Notes under the pieces: generated by a model
Told to the model about the DNA's origin: nothing
What the model saw: only the letters and a program-made list of their open reading frames with translations
Databases searched by the model: none
DNA from: CAZTQN01 sp964615765
GTDB taxonomy: Bacteria > Planctomycetota > Phycisphaerae > Phycisphaerales > UBA1924
Direction of reading: 5' to 3'
Assembly (NCBI GenBank): GCA_964615765.1
Contig: CAZTQN010000016.1
Coordinates: forward strand, 20,945 to 84,944
Length of the DNA: 64,000 nt
Translations under genes and position numbers: made by a program
Part shown: piece by piece, positions 18,240-25,806 of the stretch
Layout: every line of letters begins with the position of its first letter
How positions within the stretch are numbered: the first letter of the stretch is position 1

Positions 18240-18248
18240 TGAAACGTC

Positions 18249-18536
18249 TCACCCAACAAGCGTGCGTTCGACGGCGGCCGCGTCGGCGCTCGTGATGCGC
18301 AGCGTTTTTTCCGGGTGGCTGTGCCCGCGTTCGACGTGAACGGCGGAGGCCGGGATGTTGAGCGCACGGGCGATGAGCGTGCAGACCGCCGCGTTGGCCT
18401 TGCCGCCTTCCGGGGCCGCGGCGACACGGACTTTCAGGCGATCGCCCAGCCGCCCGGCGATCTGATCGCGGCTGGCGCCCGGCACGGCTTTCACCAGCAG
18501 CAGCACGTCTCCGCCTTGCTGGGTCGCGATCGGCAC
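18249..18536 (-). CDS. DUF167 (YggU-type) family protein
   Basis: A 95-aa protein of the DUF167/YggU family, small conserved cytoplasmic proteins of unknown function. The body VLLLVKAVPGASRDQIAG, then LKVRVAAAPEGGKANAAV and LIARALNIPASAVHVERGH, matches the family from end to end. I chose the GTG at 18536 because GGAG lies ten bases upstream and the length then equals the E. coli protein. An ATG at 18608 would add 24 non-conserved residues and overlap the end of mgsA. The gene follows mgsA directly on the same strand and is probably co-transcribed with it. Confidence 0.82.
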   Translation of the reverse strand: MPIATQQGGDVLLLVKAVPGASRDQIAGRLGDRLKVRVAAAPEGGKANAAVCTLIARALNIPASAVHVERGHSHPEKTLRITSADAAAVERTLVG

Positions 18537-18570
18537 GGGTGAGAGACTCCGGCGCGTGAAGGGTGAAGCG

Positions 18571-19047
18571 TCAGATGCCGTGGGCCAGGCCGTCGGGCGG
18601 GAGATCATGCCGGGGGATGTCGCGCTCGAGATGCTCGCGGTAGTCGGGGACTTTGCGGCTATATGGCACGCGCATCAGCGGCGAGGAGATGACAAAATCC
18701 GCGCTGGCCCAGTTGCACGCCAGCGGGATGTTCCACACCACGCACACGCGCAGCAGGGCCTTGACGTCCGGATCGTGCGGGAGCGGCTGCAGCGGGTCCC
18801 AGAAGAAGATGAGCGCGTCGATGCGGCTCTCGGCGATGCCGGCGCCGATCTCCAGATCGCCCCCCAGCGGCCCGCTGAAGTAGCGCTGCACCTGCAGCCC
18901 GAGCTCTTCTTCGAGCAGTTTGCCCGTCGTCCAGGTGGCGCAGAGTTGATGCTGGCGGAGCGTGTCGAGGTTGAAGCGGGCCCACTGCAGCAGCTCGTGC
19001 TTCTTGTGGTCGTGGGCGATCAGCGCGATGCGCTTGCGGGCGCCCAT
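18571..19047 (-). CDS. mgsA: Methylglyoxal synthase
   Basis: A 158-aa enzyme converting dihydroxyacetone phosphate to methylglyoxal and phosphate, a bypass of lower glycolysis used when phosphate is short or sugar phosphates accumulate. The conserved blocks are present in order: RIALIAHDHKK, TWTTGKLLE, YFSGPLGGDLEIGA (with the Gly-Gly-Asp carrying the catalytic Asp), DALIFFWDPLQPLPHDPDVK, WNIPLACNWASADF and VPDYREHL. The ATG at 19047 places the first beta-strand where the family begins. An upstream in-frame ATG exists, but the extension is Pro/Arg-rich and unconserved. The gene is divergent from the P-loop/deoxyribosyltransferase-like gene. Confidence 0.95.
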   Translation of the reverse strand: MGARKRIALIAHDHKKHELLQWARFNLDTLRQHQLCATWTTGKLLEEELGLQVQRYFSGPLGGDLEIGAGIAESRIDALIFFWDPLQPLPHDPDVKALLRVCVVWNIPLACNWASADFVISSPLMRVPYSRKVPDYREHLERDIPRHDLPPDGLAHGI

Positions 19048-19309
19048 GCGCTGCTCGAGATGGGTGGACACGCGGATGCTCCGGGCCGGGCGGCCGATGC
19101 GCGGCGATGATGCGTGGGCGAGGACGGGCGAGTGACCCGCGCGCGGCGTGGCGGGCATGGTAGTGGCGCGGCGTCGCCCGCCGAGGGGCCCGGGCGGGCG
19201 GCAACGTGCCGGGCTGGGGCGGGCCGGAGCGGGCCGGGGCGTCGCGCGGCGGAAATACCTACGATTACCGCGGATTGATCGGTTTTCGGGCGGTGAGTCA
19301 GGAGCGGCG

Positions 19310-20455
19310 ATGCGCGCGATCGTGACCGGGCAGATCGGGATGGACAAGAAGGCCTACCTCCGCGGCGTCACTGACCTCGCCGGGGCACAGGGCGAGCCCA
19401 TCGCGCTGTTCACCATCGGCGACATGATGTACGCCGAGGGCAAGGACGTCCGCCCCGGGCGCATCCTCGACCTGCCCATCTCCCGCCTCAACTCGCTGCG
19501 CCGGGCCGCGTTCAAGGACGTCATCGCCCAGGCCGGCGGGCACAAGAACGTCATCGTCAACACGCACGCGACGTTCCGCTGGCGGCACGGGCTGTTCAGC
19601 GCGTTCGACTTGGACCAGATCGCGGCGATCAAGCCGGACGTGTTCATCTGCCTGGTGGACAACATCGAGGTCGTGCACCACCGCCTGCACCGCGACTTCG
19701 ACGTCGACGCGACGCTGAAGGACTGCATGGTGTGGCGCGAGGAGGAGATCCTCGCGACCGAACTGCTCAGCCAGGCCGTGCCGGGGAGCAAGTTCTACAT
19801 CGTCAGCCGGGGGCGGCACACGTCGACGACGCGGACGATGTTCCGCCTGGTCTGCCGCCCGTCGATGCGCAAGGTGTACCCGAGCTTCCCGATGAGCCAC
19901 GTGGTGGACATGCCGGAGGTGCTGGCGGAGATCGACGCATTCCGCGCCGCGCTCGCGGAGCACTTCATCACCTTCGACCCGGGCGACGTCGACGAGAAAC
20001 TGCTGCTGGACCGGGCCGTCGCCAAGGCGAAGGAGGGGAAGGTCGACGAGTGGCTCGACGTCACGCCGCACAGTTTCGGCGGGAGCAAGGCGGCGTCGTC
20101 GGCCCCGATCCGCGTCCGCGTGCGCGAGGTGCTGGACATCGCCGGCGACATCGACGGGCAGATCTACATGCGCGACTTCAAGCTCATCGACCAGAGCGAC
20201 ATGATCGTCAGCCTGGTGCCGGAACTGGGCGCGGAGGACGGCAAGAGCATGCCCGGGCTCTCGAGCGGCGTCGAGCGCGAACTGCAGCACGCGTGGGAGC
20301 ACACCAAGGAGGTGTACGTCGTCTGGAAGCCGCGCAAGGCCCCCAGCCCGTTCATCACCGAAACCGCGACCAAGATCTTCACCAGCGTGCCCGAAGCGCT
20401 CGAGTACTTCGAAAAGAAGGGGATGTACGGGGAGAAGAATCTGTTCGGGCATTGA
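19310..20455 (+). CDS. Degenerate P-loop (kinase-like) domain fused to a nucleoside deoxyribosyltransferase-like domain
   Basis: A 381-aa soluble protein; the ATG has GGAG five bases upstream. The N-terminal half resembles small P-loop nucleotide kinases of the archaeal adenylate-kinase type: AIVTGQIGMDKKAYL at the start, NVIVNTHATFRWRHGLFSAF, then IKPDVFICLVDN. The P-loop lacks the GK[ST] triad (GQIGMDKK). The C-terminal ~110 residues show MRDFKLIDQSDMIVSLVPE, then SSGVERELQHAWEHTKEVYV, the (D)xxxLxxSDxxV...SxGxxxE pattern of nucleoside 2-deoxyribosyltransferase-like folds, with a candidate catalytic Glu. A role in nucleotide metabolism or nucleotide-derived signalling is inference only; I do not know a characterised homologue. 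It is followed 14 bp later by zinc-ribbon membrane-protein genes. Confidence 0.7.
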   Translation: MRAIVTGQIGMDKKAYLRGVTDLAGAQGEPIALFTIGDMMYAEGKDVRPGRILDLPISRLNSLRRAAFKDVIAQAGGHKNVIVNTHATFRWRHGLFSAFDLDQIAAIKPDVFICLVDNIEVVHHRLHRDFDVDATLKDCMVWREEEILATELLSQAVPGSKFYIVSRGRHTSTTRTMFRLVCRPSMRKVYPSFPMSHVVDMPEVLAEIDAFRAALAEHFITFDPGDVDEKLLLDRAVAKAKEGKVDEWLDVTPHSFGGSKAASSAPIRVRVREVLDIAGDIDGQIYMRDFKLIDQSDMIVSLVPELGAEDGKSMPGLSSGVERELQHAWEHTKEVYVVWKPRKAPSPFITETATKIFTSVPEALEYFEKKGMYGEKNLFGH

Positions 20456-20469
20456 GGTGGGTGGGACCT

Positions 20470-21321
20470 ATGCCCGCGCTATCTCCTTCCGCGCCCGACA
20501 CTGCATTCACGCTCGACGCCATTCCGCCACCGACATCGCTGTTCCCGATGCCAGGCGGCGTACGCGCCCGTGGTGTTCGGGCCGTGCGTCAGGCGGCCGG
20601 CGGGACTCTGTACGCGAGCCGCCGCGCGAAGCGGCCGAGCCTGCTGGCGGCGGGTGCCAGTGGAGCGGCGGCCGGCGTAGCCATCACCGTGTTGCTCACA
20701 TCGCGCGGGTTCGGTCCGTCATGGCTCGTGGGGGCGAGCGCGGTTGGTGGCGCGATCGGGATGGCCGCCCTCATGCTTGCGGCCGGTCGCGTGGCTCGCG
20801 CTCACGATCCGGAGAGTCGCGGCGATCCCGCGCTGAGCTTCTCTGCCCATGATGCTTCAATCGTCGTCGGCGGGTGGTCGATCCCGATTCACCAGTTGCT
20901 CGGCGTCGAGATTATCAGCGGCAGGCTCGCCCCAACCGACACGAGCGACGCCGCGGGCATGGCGTTCACCGACATCTGCCAGGTTCTGATCGTGTATCTG
21001 GACCACGCGCAGCGACCTTATCGCCGCTTGTCCCTCGTGACCGAGAGCTTGCGTCCTAAGGACTTGGAGATGGTGCTCCGCGCGATCGGCGTGCGCTCGA
21101 TTCGCTGCACGGCCGCCCAGTCGGAAGACGAGCGTGCGCTGCGTCGGCGTGCAGCGCTGTCGTCGGACCTGTATTGCTGGCCCGTGTTCGACTCGCGAGC
21201 AGCGGGGGCCACGAACTTTGTCAGGACCGCAGATTGTTGCCCGAGGTGCGACTACCACATCGCCAACATTCCGCCGGGCTCGTGCCCGGAGTGCGGGCTG
21301 GATTGCCGCGACGTGGCGTAA
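20470..21321 (+). CDS. Membrane protein with C-terminal zinc ribbon (paralogue 1)
   Basis: A 283-aa protein of unknown function. Two hydrophobic stretches (SLLAAGASGAAAGVAITVLL and WLVGASAVGGAIGMAALML) are followed by a soluble beta-rich domain (IVVGGWSIPIHQLLGVEII) and a C-terminal zinc ribbon CCPRCDYHIANIPPGSCPEC. Codon use is noticeably less GC-rich than in the flanking housekeeping genes. It is the first of four consecutive genes encoding membrane proteins with the same kind of C-terminal ribbon. The start at 20470 is the first ATG after the previous gene; no strong ribosome site is visible. Confidence 0.72.
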   Translation: MPALSPSAPDTAFTLDAIPPPTSLFPMPGGVRARGVRAVRQAAGGTLYASRRAKRPSLLAAGASGAAAGVAITVLLTSRGFGPSWLVGASAVGGAIGMAALMLAAGRVARAHDPESRGDPALSFSAHDASIVVGGWSIPIHQLLGVEIISGRLAPTDTSDAAGMAFTDICQVLIVYLDHAQRPYRRLSLVTESLRPKDLEMVLRAIGVRSIRCTAAQSEDERALRRRAALSSDLYCWPVFDSRAAGATNFVRTADCCPRCDYHIANIPPGSCPECGLDCRDVA

Positions 21322-21420
21322 CGCGGGCAAGTGTCATGGTGAAACGCCCGGTGGCGCTTGCAGAATATCACAGAACCGATGACACTGATTCTGCCGCGAC
21401 GGAGCCGCCCGGCCGCCCAC

Positions 21421-22401
21421 ATGACCGACTCTGACCCCCATCACGACAACGAATCCGCGCCCAGCGGCGTTCACGCGCCGCCGCATTTCATGCGGTGTTT
21501 GACGCCGAAGATGCCCGAGGGGAACAACGCGACGGACCCGAGTCCGACGTTCGTGTTCGATCGGGACGGGCGCTGCCGCGCGACGATTGATGACGAGCGC
21601 CGGCCGGTGCAACGGTCGAGGCTTACGTCGTCGCAGTGGGGGGTCGTGATCATGTTCGCCGTGCTGGCGGTGGTGTTCGGTGCGGGTGTATTTGTGCTGA
21701 CGCGGAGCCTGCTCGCCGCGTTTGTCGCGATGGTGGCGGGTCTGCTGTCGCTGCCGATCCTGGCGATCACCCACGGCACGCCGCTGAGCACGTTCACGCT
21801 CCACCCGCGGAACGCCGTCGGCGCGACGTTCGACCCGCGCGCGGATCTGGTCCGCTGCGACGGCGCGGCGGTCGAGCGCCCGCTGTCATCGCTGTACGCG
21901 GTGCATGTGCTGGAAGGCGCGGTCGAGGCGGGCTCGTGCTTCCTTTGGCAAATCACGCTCATCTTCAAGCAAGGCGATGCGTTCGAGCGCGTGCTGATGC
22001 ACACGGGCTACGGCGAACTTACCGACACGCACCGGGCCCGCCTGGCCCGCGTCGGCGTGGTCGCCGGCGTGCCGATGCAGTTCTTCCGCGTGCGCGGGTG
22101 GCGAACGCCGGTGTCGGACATCTGCCTCGACCAGCCGAAACTCGGGCGGATCCGCCGGGTCGATCCGGCCTTGGCGCGGGCGGCGGCGGTCGAGCCGCTC
22201 GGGCCAACGTGGGACGCGCTGGGACGCGACCGCTTCGATGCGGTCACCGTGCCGCTGCCGCCTGTGCGGGCAACCATGACGTGCCTCAAGTGCCGCTACG
22301 AACTGGTCGGGCTTACGGGGGACGCCGTCTGCCCCGAGTGCGGCGAGCCGATCCGGGTGGTGCGAGCGGGCGCGAGCGCGATGCAGGAGCAGGCGACATG
22401 A
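21421..22401 (+). CDS. Membrane protein with C-terminal zinc ribbon (paralogue 2)
   Basis: A 326-aa protein with the same layout as its neighbour: two transmembrane helices (WGVVIMFAVLAVVFGAGVFV and LLAAFVAMVAGLLSLPILAI), a soluble domain with FDPRADLVRC and FLWQITLIFK strands, and a C-terminal ribbon CLKCRYELVGLTGDAVCPEC. The function is unknown; a membrane-bound sensor or PH-like domain is only a guess. The ATG at 21421 is preferred over one at 21358, whose extension is basic and unconserved. Its stop overlaps the next start (ATGA), so translation is coupled to the following zinc-ribbon gene. Confidence 0.72.
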   Translation: MTDSDPHHDNESAPSGVHAPPHFMRCLTPKMPEGNNATDPSPTFVFDRDGRCRATIDDERRPVQRSRLTSSQWGVVIMFAVLAVVFGAGVFVLTRSLLAAFVAMVAGLLSLPILAITHGTPLSTFTLHPRNAVGATFDPRADLVRCDGAAVERPLSSLYAVHVLEGAVEAGSCFLWQITLIFKQGDAFERVLMHTGYGELTDTHRARLARVGVVAGVPMQFFRVRGWRTPVSDICLDQPKLGRIRRVDPALARAAAVEPLGPTWDALGRDRFDAVTVPLPPVRATMTCLKCRYELVGLTGDAVCPECGEPIRVVRAGASAMQEQAT

Positions 22402-22829
22402 CCACCATCCCCGACCGCCAGACCATCCTGTGGCGCCGGCACCTGTGCGTGTCGGTGATCCGCGTCGGGGCGGCGGGGTTGATCGTGTGGGCCGCGCTGG
22501 GCCAATCGCGGGATGTTCTCTCCGCCGTGGCGTTCAACCCGATCACGGGCCTTGGCCAGAACATCGCGCTCGCGATGTTGAACCAACTGCCGCTCATCGC
22601 AATCGCCGCCTTTGTGCTGATTTTCCAACGCCGCATCGCCCGCTGGATCATCCCCGACGGGTTCCGCGTCGACGTCTGCCCGGCGTGCGGCTACTCGCTC
22701 AAGAACCTGAAATCGCCGATCTGTCCGGAGTGCGGGTCGGACGTTCGGCCCGCCGCCGCTCCTGTCCCGCCCGCGCCGGCGTATCCGCGCTCGCCGGCTC
22801 CGCCCCCGCCGCCCGCCCCGCGGCGGTGA
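22398..22829 (+). CDS. Small membrane protein with zinc ribbon (paralogue 3)
   Basis: A 143-aa protein coupled to the upstream gene by a 4-bp ATGA overlap. It has two hydrophobic segments (VIRVGAAGLIVWAALGQ and LPLIAIAAFVLIFQ), then a ribbon CPACGYSLKNLKSPICPECG and a Pro/Ala-rich tail. The motif C-x2-C-x-Y-x-L-x(n)-CPECG is the most typical form of the ribbon in this window. The function is unknown. Confidence 0.75.
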   Translation: MTTIPDRQTILWRRHLCVSVIRVGAAGLIVWAALGQSRDVLSAVAFNPITGLGQNIALAMLNQLPLIAIAAFVLIFQRRIARWIIPDGFRVDVCPACGYSLKNLKSPICPECGSDVRPAAAPVPPAPAYPRSPAPPPPPAPRR

Positions 22830-22915
22830 GCGGATCGCCCGCCTGAAATCGCCCGGCCCGCTTACGGAACAAGTTCGTCGGCAACGATTCCGAGCGCCCC
22901 CTGCCCGTGCCCACG

Positions 22916-23398
22916 ATGCCTGACAACGCCGCCAACCCCGCAGATCCCGGCCAACCCGGCCCCGCCCCGGCGGGCGGCCCGTCCGTGGCGGCTGGTGTCG
23001 GCGCGGGGGCTGCCGCCGCGGCGTCCGGCGCGTCCGGGCGATTGGTCGACCCGTCGGTCACGTCCGACGTGCGGACCTACGCGCTGCTCATGCACCTCAC
23101 GCCGCTGCTGGGGCTGGTTCTGCCGGTCGTGAGCGTCGCGGCCCCGGTGATCATGTGGCAGGTCCGGCGGACGTCGTCGCCGTTCATCGACGACCACGGA
23201 CGCGAGGCCGTCAACTTCCACATCTCGCTGATGGTGTACGCCCTCGCCGGGATCCCGCTCTCGGTGTTCTGCGGCGTGGGAGTCGGAGTGTGGGTCGCCG
23301 CGGGCATCCTCGCGGTCTTCGGGATGGTGATGGCCAGCATCGCGGCCCACAACGGCGAGTACTACCGGTACCCGATGTGCTTGCGGTGGGTGAAGTAA
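22916..23398 (+). CDS. DUF4870 (Tic20-like) membrane protein
   Basis: A 160-aa protein. A disordered Ala/Pro/Gly-rich N-terminus is followed by a DUF4870 domain: YALLMHLTPLLGLVLPVVSV, PVIMWQVRRTSSPFIDDHGR, EAVNFHISLMVYALAGIPLS. The phrase (D)xHGREAVNFQ/H is diagnostic. Three to four transmembrane helices are predicted. DUF4870 proteins are widespread small membrane proteins without a known function. A GTG three codons upstream (22907) is an alternative start. The gene interrupts the run of zinc-ribbon genes. Confidence 0.85.
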   Translation: MPDNAANPADPGQPGPAPAGGPSVAAGVGAGAAAAASGASGRLVDPSVTSDVRTYALLMHLTPLLGLVLPVVSVAAPVIMWQVRRTSSPFIDDHGREAVNFHISLMVYALAGIPLSVFCGVGVGVWVAAGILAVFGMVMASIAAHNGEYYRYPMCLRWVK

Positions 23399-23523
23399 GC
23401 CCAGCCCGACTCACCGACGTGCGGCACGGGATACGCTTCCTCACACGCGATTCGTGCAGCGTAAACAGCGATACCGGTGCCCCTGTAAACACGACGGGAT
23501 CCGCGTCATTGCTGCAATTCCGA

Positions 23524-23543
23524 CTGTTCGCTGTCGCGAACAG
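23524..23543. other. Perfect hairpin, CTGTTCGC/GCGAACAG
   Basis: An 8-bp perfect inverted repeat with a TGTC loop lies in the 250-bp gap between the DUF4870 gene and the next membrane-protein gene. No T-run follows, so it is not a classical terminator. It could be an operator or a structured leader. The gap is less GC-rich than its surroundings and holds no gene I can support. Confidence 0.4.
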
Positions 23544-23647
23544 CTTGAGCGCATAGCTTGCAACGCGGGAGCCCGCGGCAGCCCCGGAGTCAACCTGGTT
23601 CAGCACAACGTCCGCCCCGTTTACCGTGTATCGAACAGCGAACTCCG

Positions 23648-24556
23648 ATGGCACCTGTCCGTGACCAAATTCGTCAGCCTCGGGGCGCGTTGGTTGCGCT
23701 GACGGTAGGCATTACACTTTCGACTTTGGGCTGCGGCTTCGTCTCGCGGATGGTGGATTCCGCAATCTACCAGACAAGCCTGCGGTGGGCCGCGTCCGTG
23801 GTGCACCCGCTCCTGCCCGGCTCATGGGCGGGCGCAAAGCTCATCGCTGTGACGTTGGATCCGTCAACGGGAAATCCGCCGACGAGGGCGTGGTGGGCGC
23901 AGACGGTTCTTGGGAACTGGCCGAATGACCCGCCATACCCGGAAACTGGGGTTGTGTTCGCGCTGCTCGCGGCAACCGTATACGCATTCATCGCGGTGAT
24001 GGCATACTGGATCCAGACGCGGGTCGAAACGCGGAAAGTGCGGCGATGGTCGATCGCGCTACTTCCGAGCCCAATGACGACCGCGACGTACTTCGCAATG
24101 GTGCCGCTGTTCCTCGTTATTCGTGAATCGGTCGCACGCTTTTGGGTGTTTGTGTCGGCGCACGGCGTTCCGATTGCGTGGGTCCAACCAAGAATCGCGT
24201 TTGTCGGAGCTACCATTTTTGTGGTCGTGCTCGCGGCGTGGGCGTGTGACAGTCTTTTCCGGCGCGCGTTCCGGTCGTCCAGATCGGTCGGCCCGGCGGA
24301 TCATCTCGCCGGGGATGTGGCGTGTTGGCGGTGCGGCTACCGCTCCGGCACCATCGCTCCCTGCCCGGAGTGCGGTCAGCTCTCACCCGGCGTCCCTGAT
24401 GTGTTCGCGGTCACCCGGATTGGACGGTGGCTTTCCAGTTCGCCGAGAGGGCGACGATGGCGGCGGGCGGCGTGGGCGCTCGCACTGCTCGCCCTGTTGC
24501 TCCTGCCGCTGATTGTCGGCACTGGCCAGGTCATCCTGGGAATAGGAGTCGGCTGA
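23648..24556 (+). CDS. Membrane protein with internal zinc ribbon (paralogue 4)
   Basis: A 302-aa protein with about five hydrophobic segments (LVALTVGITLSTLGCGF, VFALLAATVYAFIAVMAYW, YFAMVPLFLVIRESV, FVGATIFVVVLAAWACD, WALALLALLLLPLIVG). A zinc ribbon CWRCGYRSGTIAPCPECG lies between the fourth and fifth. The function is unknown. The ATG at 23648 directly precedes the first helix; an upstream extension to 23558 is Gln/Pro/Arg-rich and looks non-coding. Its codon use is more AT-rich than neighbouring conserved genes, as in the other ribbon paralogues upstream. Confidence 0.72.
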   Translation: MAPVRDQIRQPRGALVALTVGITLSTLGCGFVSRMVDSAIYQTSLRWAASVVHPLLPGSWAGAKLIAVTLDPSTGNPPTRAWWAQTVLGNWPNDPPYPETGVVFALLAATVYAFIAVMAYWIQTRVETRKVRRWSIALLPSPMTTATYFAMVPLFLVIRESVARFWVFVSAHGVPIAWVQPRIAFVGATIFVVVLAAWACDSLFRRAFRSSRSVGPADHLAGDVACWRCGYRSGTIAPCPECGQLSPGVPDVFAVTRIGRWLSSSPRGRRWRRAAWALALLALLLLPLIVGTGQVILGIGVG

Positions 24557-24621
24557 CTTTGTGGCCGTGCTTCCGCCGCGCCGTGCCGGGTGGCGGCTGG
24601 ACAGTGCGTGGTTGGACTGGC

Positions 24622-25599
24622 ATGGGCGTGCGTCTTCGCGACTCGCCGTCCTATCCTCTCCCGGTGCCCCTGCTCCAGGTCCACAACCTGCAAAAGGCCT
24701 ACGCGGGCCGAACCGTCGTCAACGGTGTGTCGTTCCATGTCGAGCGCGCCGAGATCGTCGGGCTGCTCGGCCGCAACGGCGCCGGCAAAACCACCTCGTT
24801 CCGCATGACCATCGGGATGATCGAGGCCGACGGCGGCAAGGTCTTCTTCGACGGCAACGACGTCTCCAGCCTCCCGATGTACCAGCGGGCCCGCCTGGGC
24901 ATGGGCTATCTCTCGCAGGAGCCGAGCGTCTTCACGCGGATGACCTGCGAGCAGAACCTGCTGGCGATTCTCGAGACGCTCCCGCTCTCGCGTGAGCAGC
25001 GCCGCCGCCGGGCCGCCGAGCTGCTCGAACAGTTCCACCTGACACACAAGGCCCGCCAGCACGCGCGGACGTGCTCCGGCGGGGAGCGCCGCAAGCTCGA
25101 GATCGCACGGGCCTTGGTCACCGAGCCCAAGCTGATCCTTCTCGATGAGCCCTTCTCCGGCGTCGACCCGATCGCCGTCGAAGACCTGCAGAAAGAGATC
25201 CGCTCGCTGACGCAGCGCGGCATCGCGTGCCTGGTGACGGACCACAACGTGCAGCAGACGCTCCGCGTGTGCGACCGGGCCTACATCATCGACGAAGGCA
25301 AGAAGTTTGCCGAGGGCGCCCCGCGCGACCTCATCAACAACGACCTGGTGCGGCGTGTGTACCTGGGTTCGCTGTTCCGCGGCGACGAGTTCGACGACCA
25401 CCCGCCCTCCGCCGTGCCGATGCGCGTCGCTCAGGCGGCCCCGCGCGGGCCGGCCCCGGCGCAGCCCGTCGCCCCCAGCCCCGCCGGCACCAACGGGCAC
25501 GGCCCCGGCGGCAGCAACGGCGGCCCGGGCGCTGGTCCAAGCGCTGCCCCCGGTGCCCCACGCACCGGCCTGCCCCCGACGGGCGTCCGGCGAAACTGA
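24622..25599 (+). CDS. lptB: LPS-export-type ABC transporter ATP-binding protein LptB
   Basis: An ATP-binding subunit that powers lipopolysaccharide extraction from the inner membrane with LptF/LptG. Motifs are intact: Walker A GLLGRNGAGKTTSF, Q-loop YLSQEPSVFTRM (the LptB-specific form), signature CSGGERRKLEIARAL, Walker B LILLDEPFSGVDPIAV and switch His in VTDHNV. After the normal ~240-residue core comes an unusual ~75-residue Pro/Gly/Ala-rich tail that should be disordered. The ATG at 24622 gives 325 aa; a GTG at 24664 would begin right at the domain (VPLLQVHNLQ) and may be the true start. Two candidate permease partners are encoded 14-19 kb downstream. Confidence 0.92.
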   Translation: MGVRLRDSPSYPLPVPLLQVHNLQKAYAGRTVVNGVSFHVERAEIVGLLGRNGAGKTTSFRMTIGMIEADGGKVFFDGNDVSSLPMYQRARLGMGYLSQEPSVFTRMTCEQNLLAILETLPLSREQRRRRAAELLEQFHLTHKARQHARTCSGGERRKLEIARALVTEPKLILLDEPFSGVDPIAVEDLQKEIRSLTQRGIACLVTDHNVQQTLRVCDRAYIIDEGKKFAEGAPRDLINNDLVRRVYLGSLFRGDEFDDHPPSAVPMRVAQAAPRGPAPAQPVAPSPAGTNGHGPGGSNGGPGAGPSAAPGAPRTGLPPTGVRRN

Positions 25600-25806
25600 T
25601 CTGTCCGGTTTCACCTCCCCACCCCCTCCCCCCTCCCCGTTTCAGGCCGATCCCCCATCCCAGCCTGAAGACCGAAAACTCCGGGCAGCCGATCGGCTGG
25701 CCGGGACGTACCGATGGAGGTAGGTTCACGGTGGGCCTGACGCCCACCCCCCCACCCCCACCCGCGTTCTCGCCTCATCCGCCCGCGCCGTCGGAGTTGC
25801 CGCGAC

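Noticed and set aside
23211..23654. A 147-codon minus-strand frame starting MPSEFAVRYTVNGADVVLNQ
   Set aside because: The first part looks protein-like, but it runs antisense through the DUF4870 gene and becomes low-complexity; no ribosome site or family.
25600..25806. C-rich runs after lptB considered as a terminator or riboswitch
   Set aside because: Only low-complexity pyrimidine runs without a clear stem or T-run.
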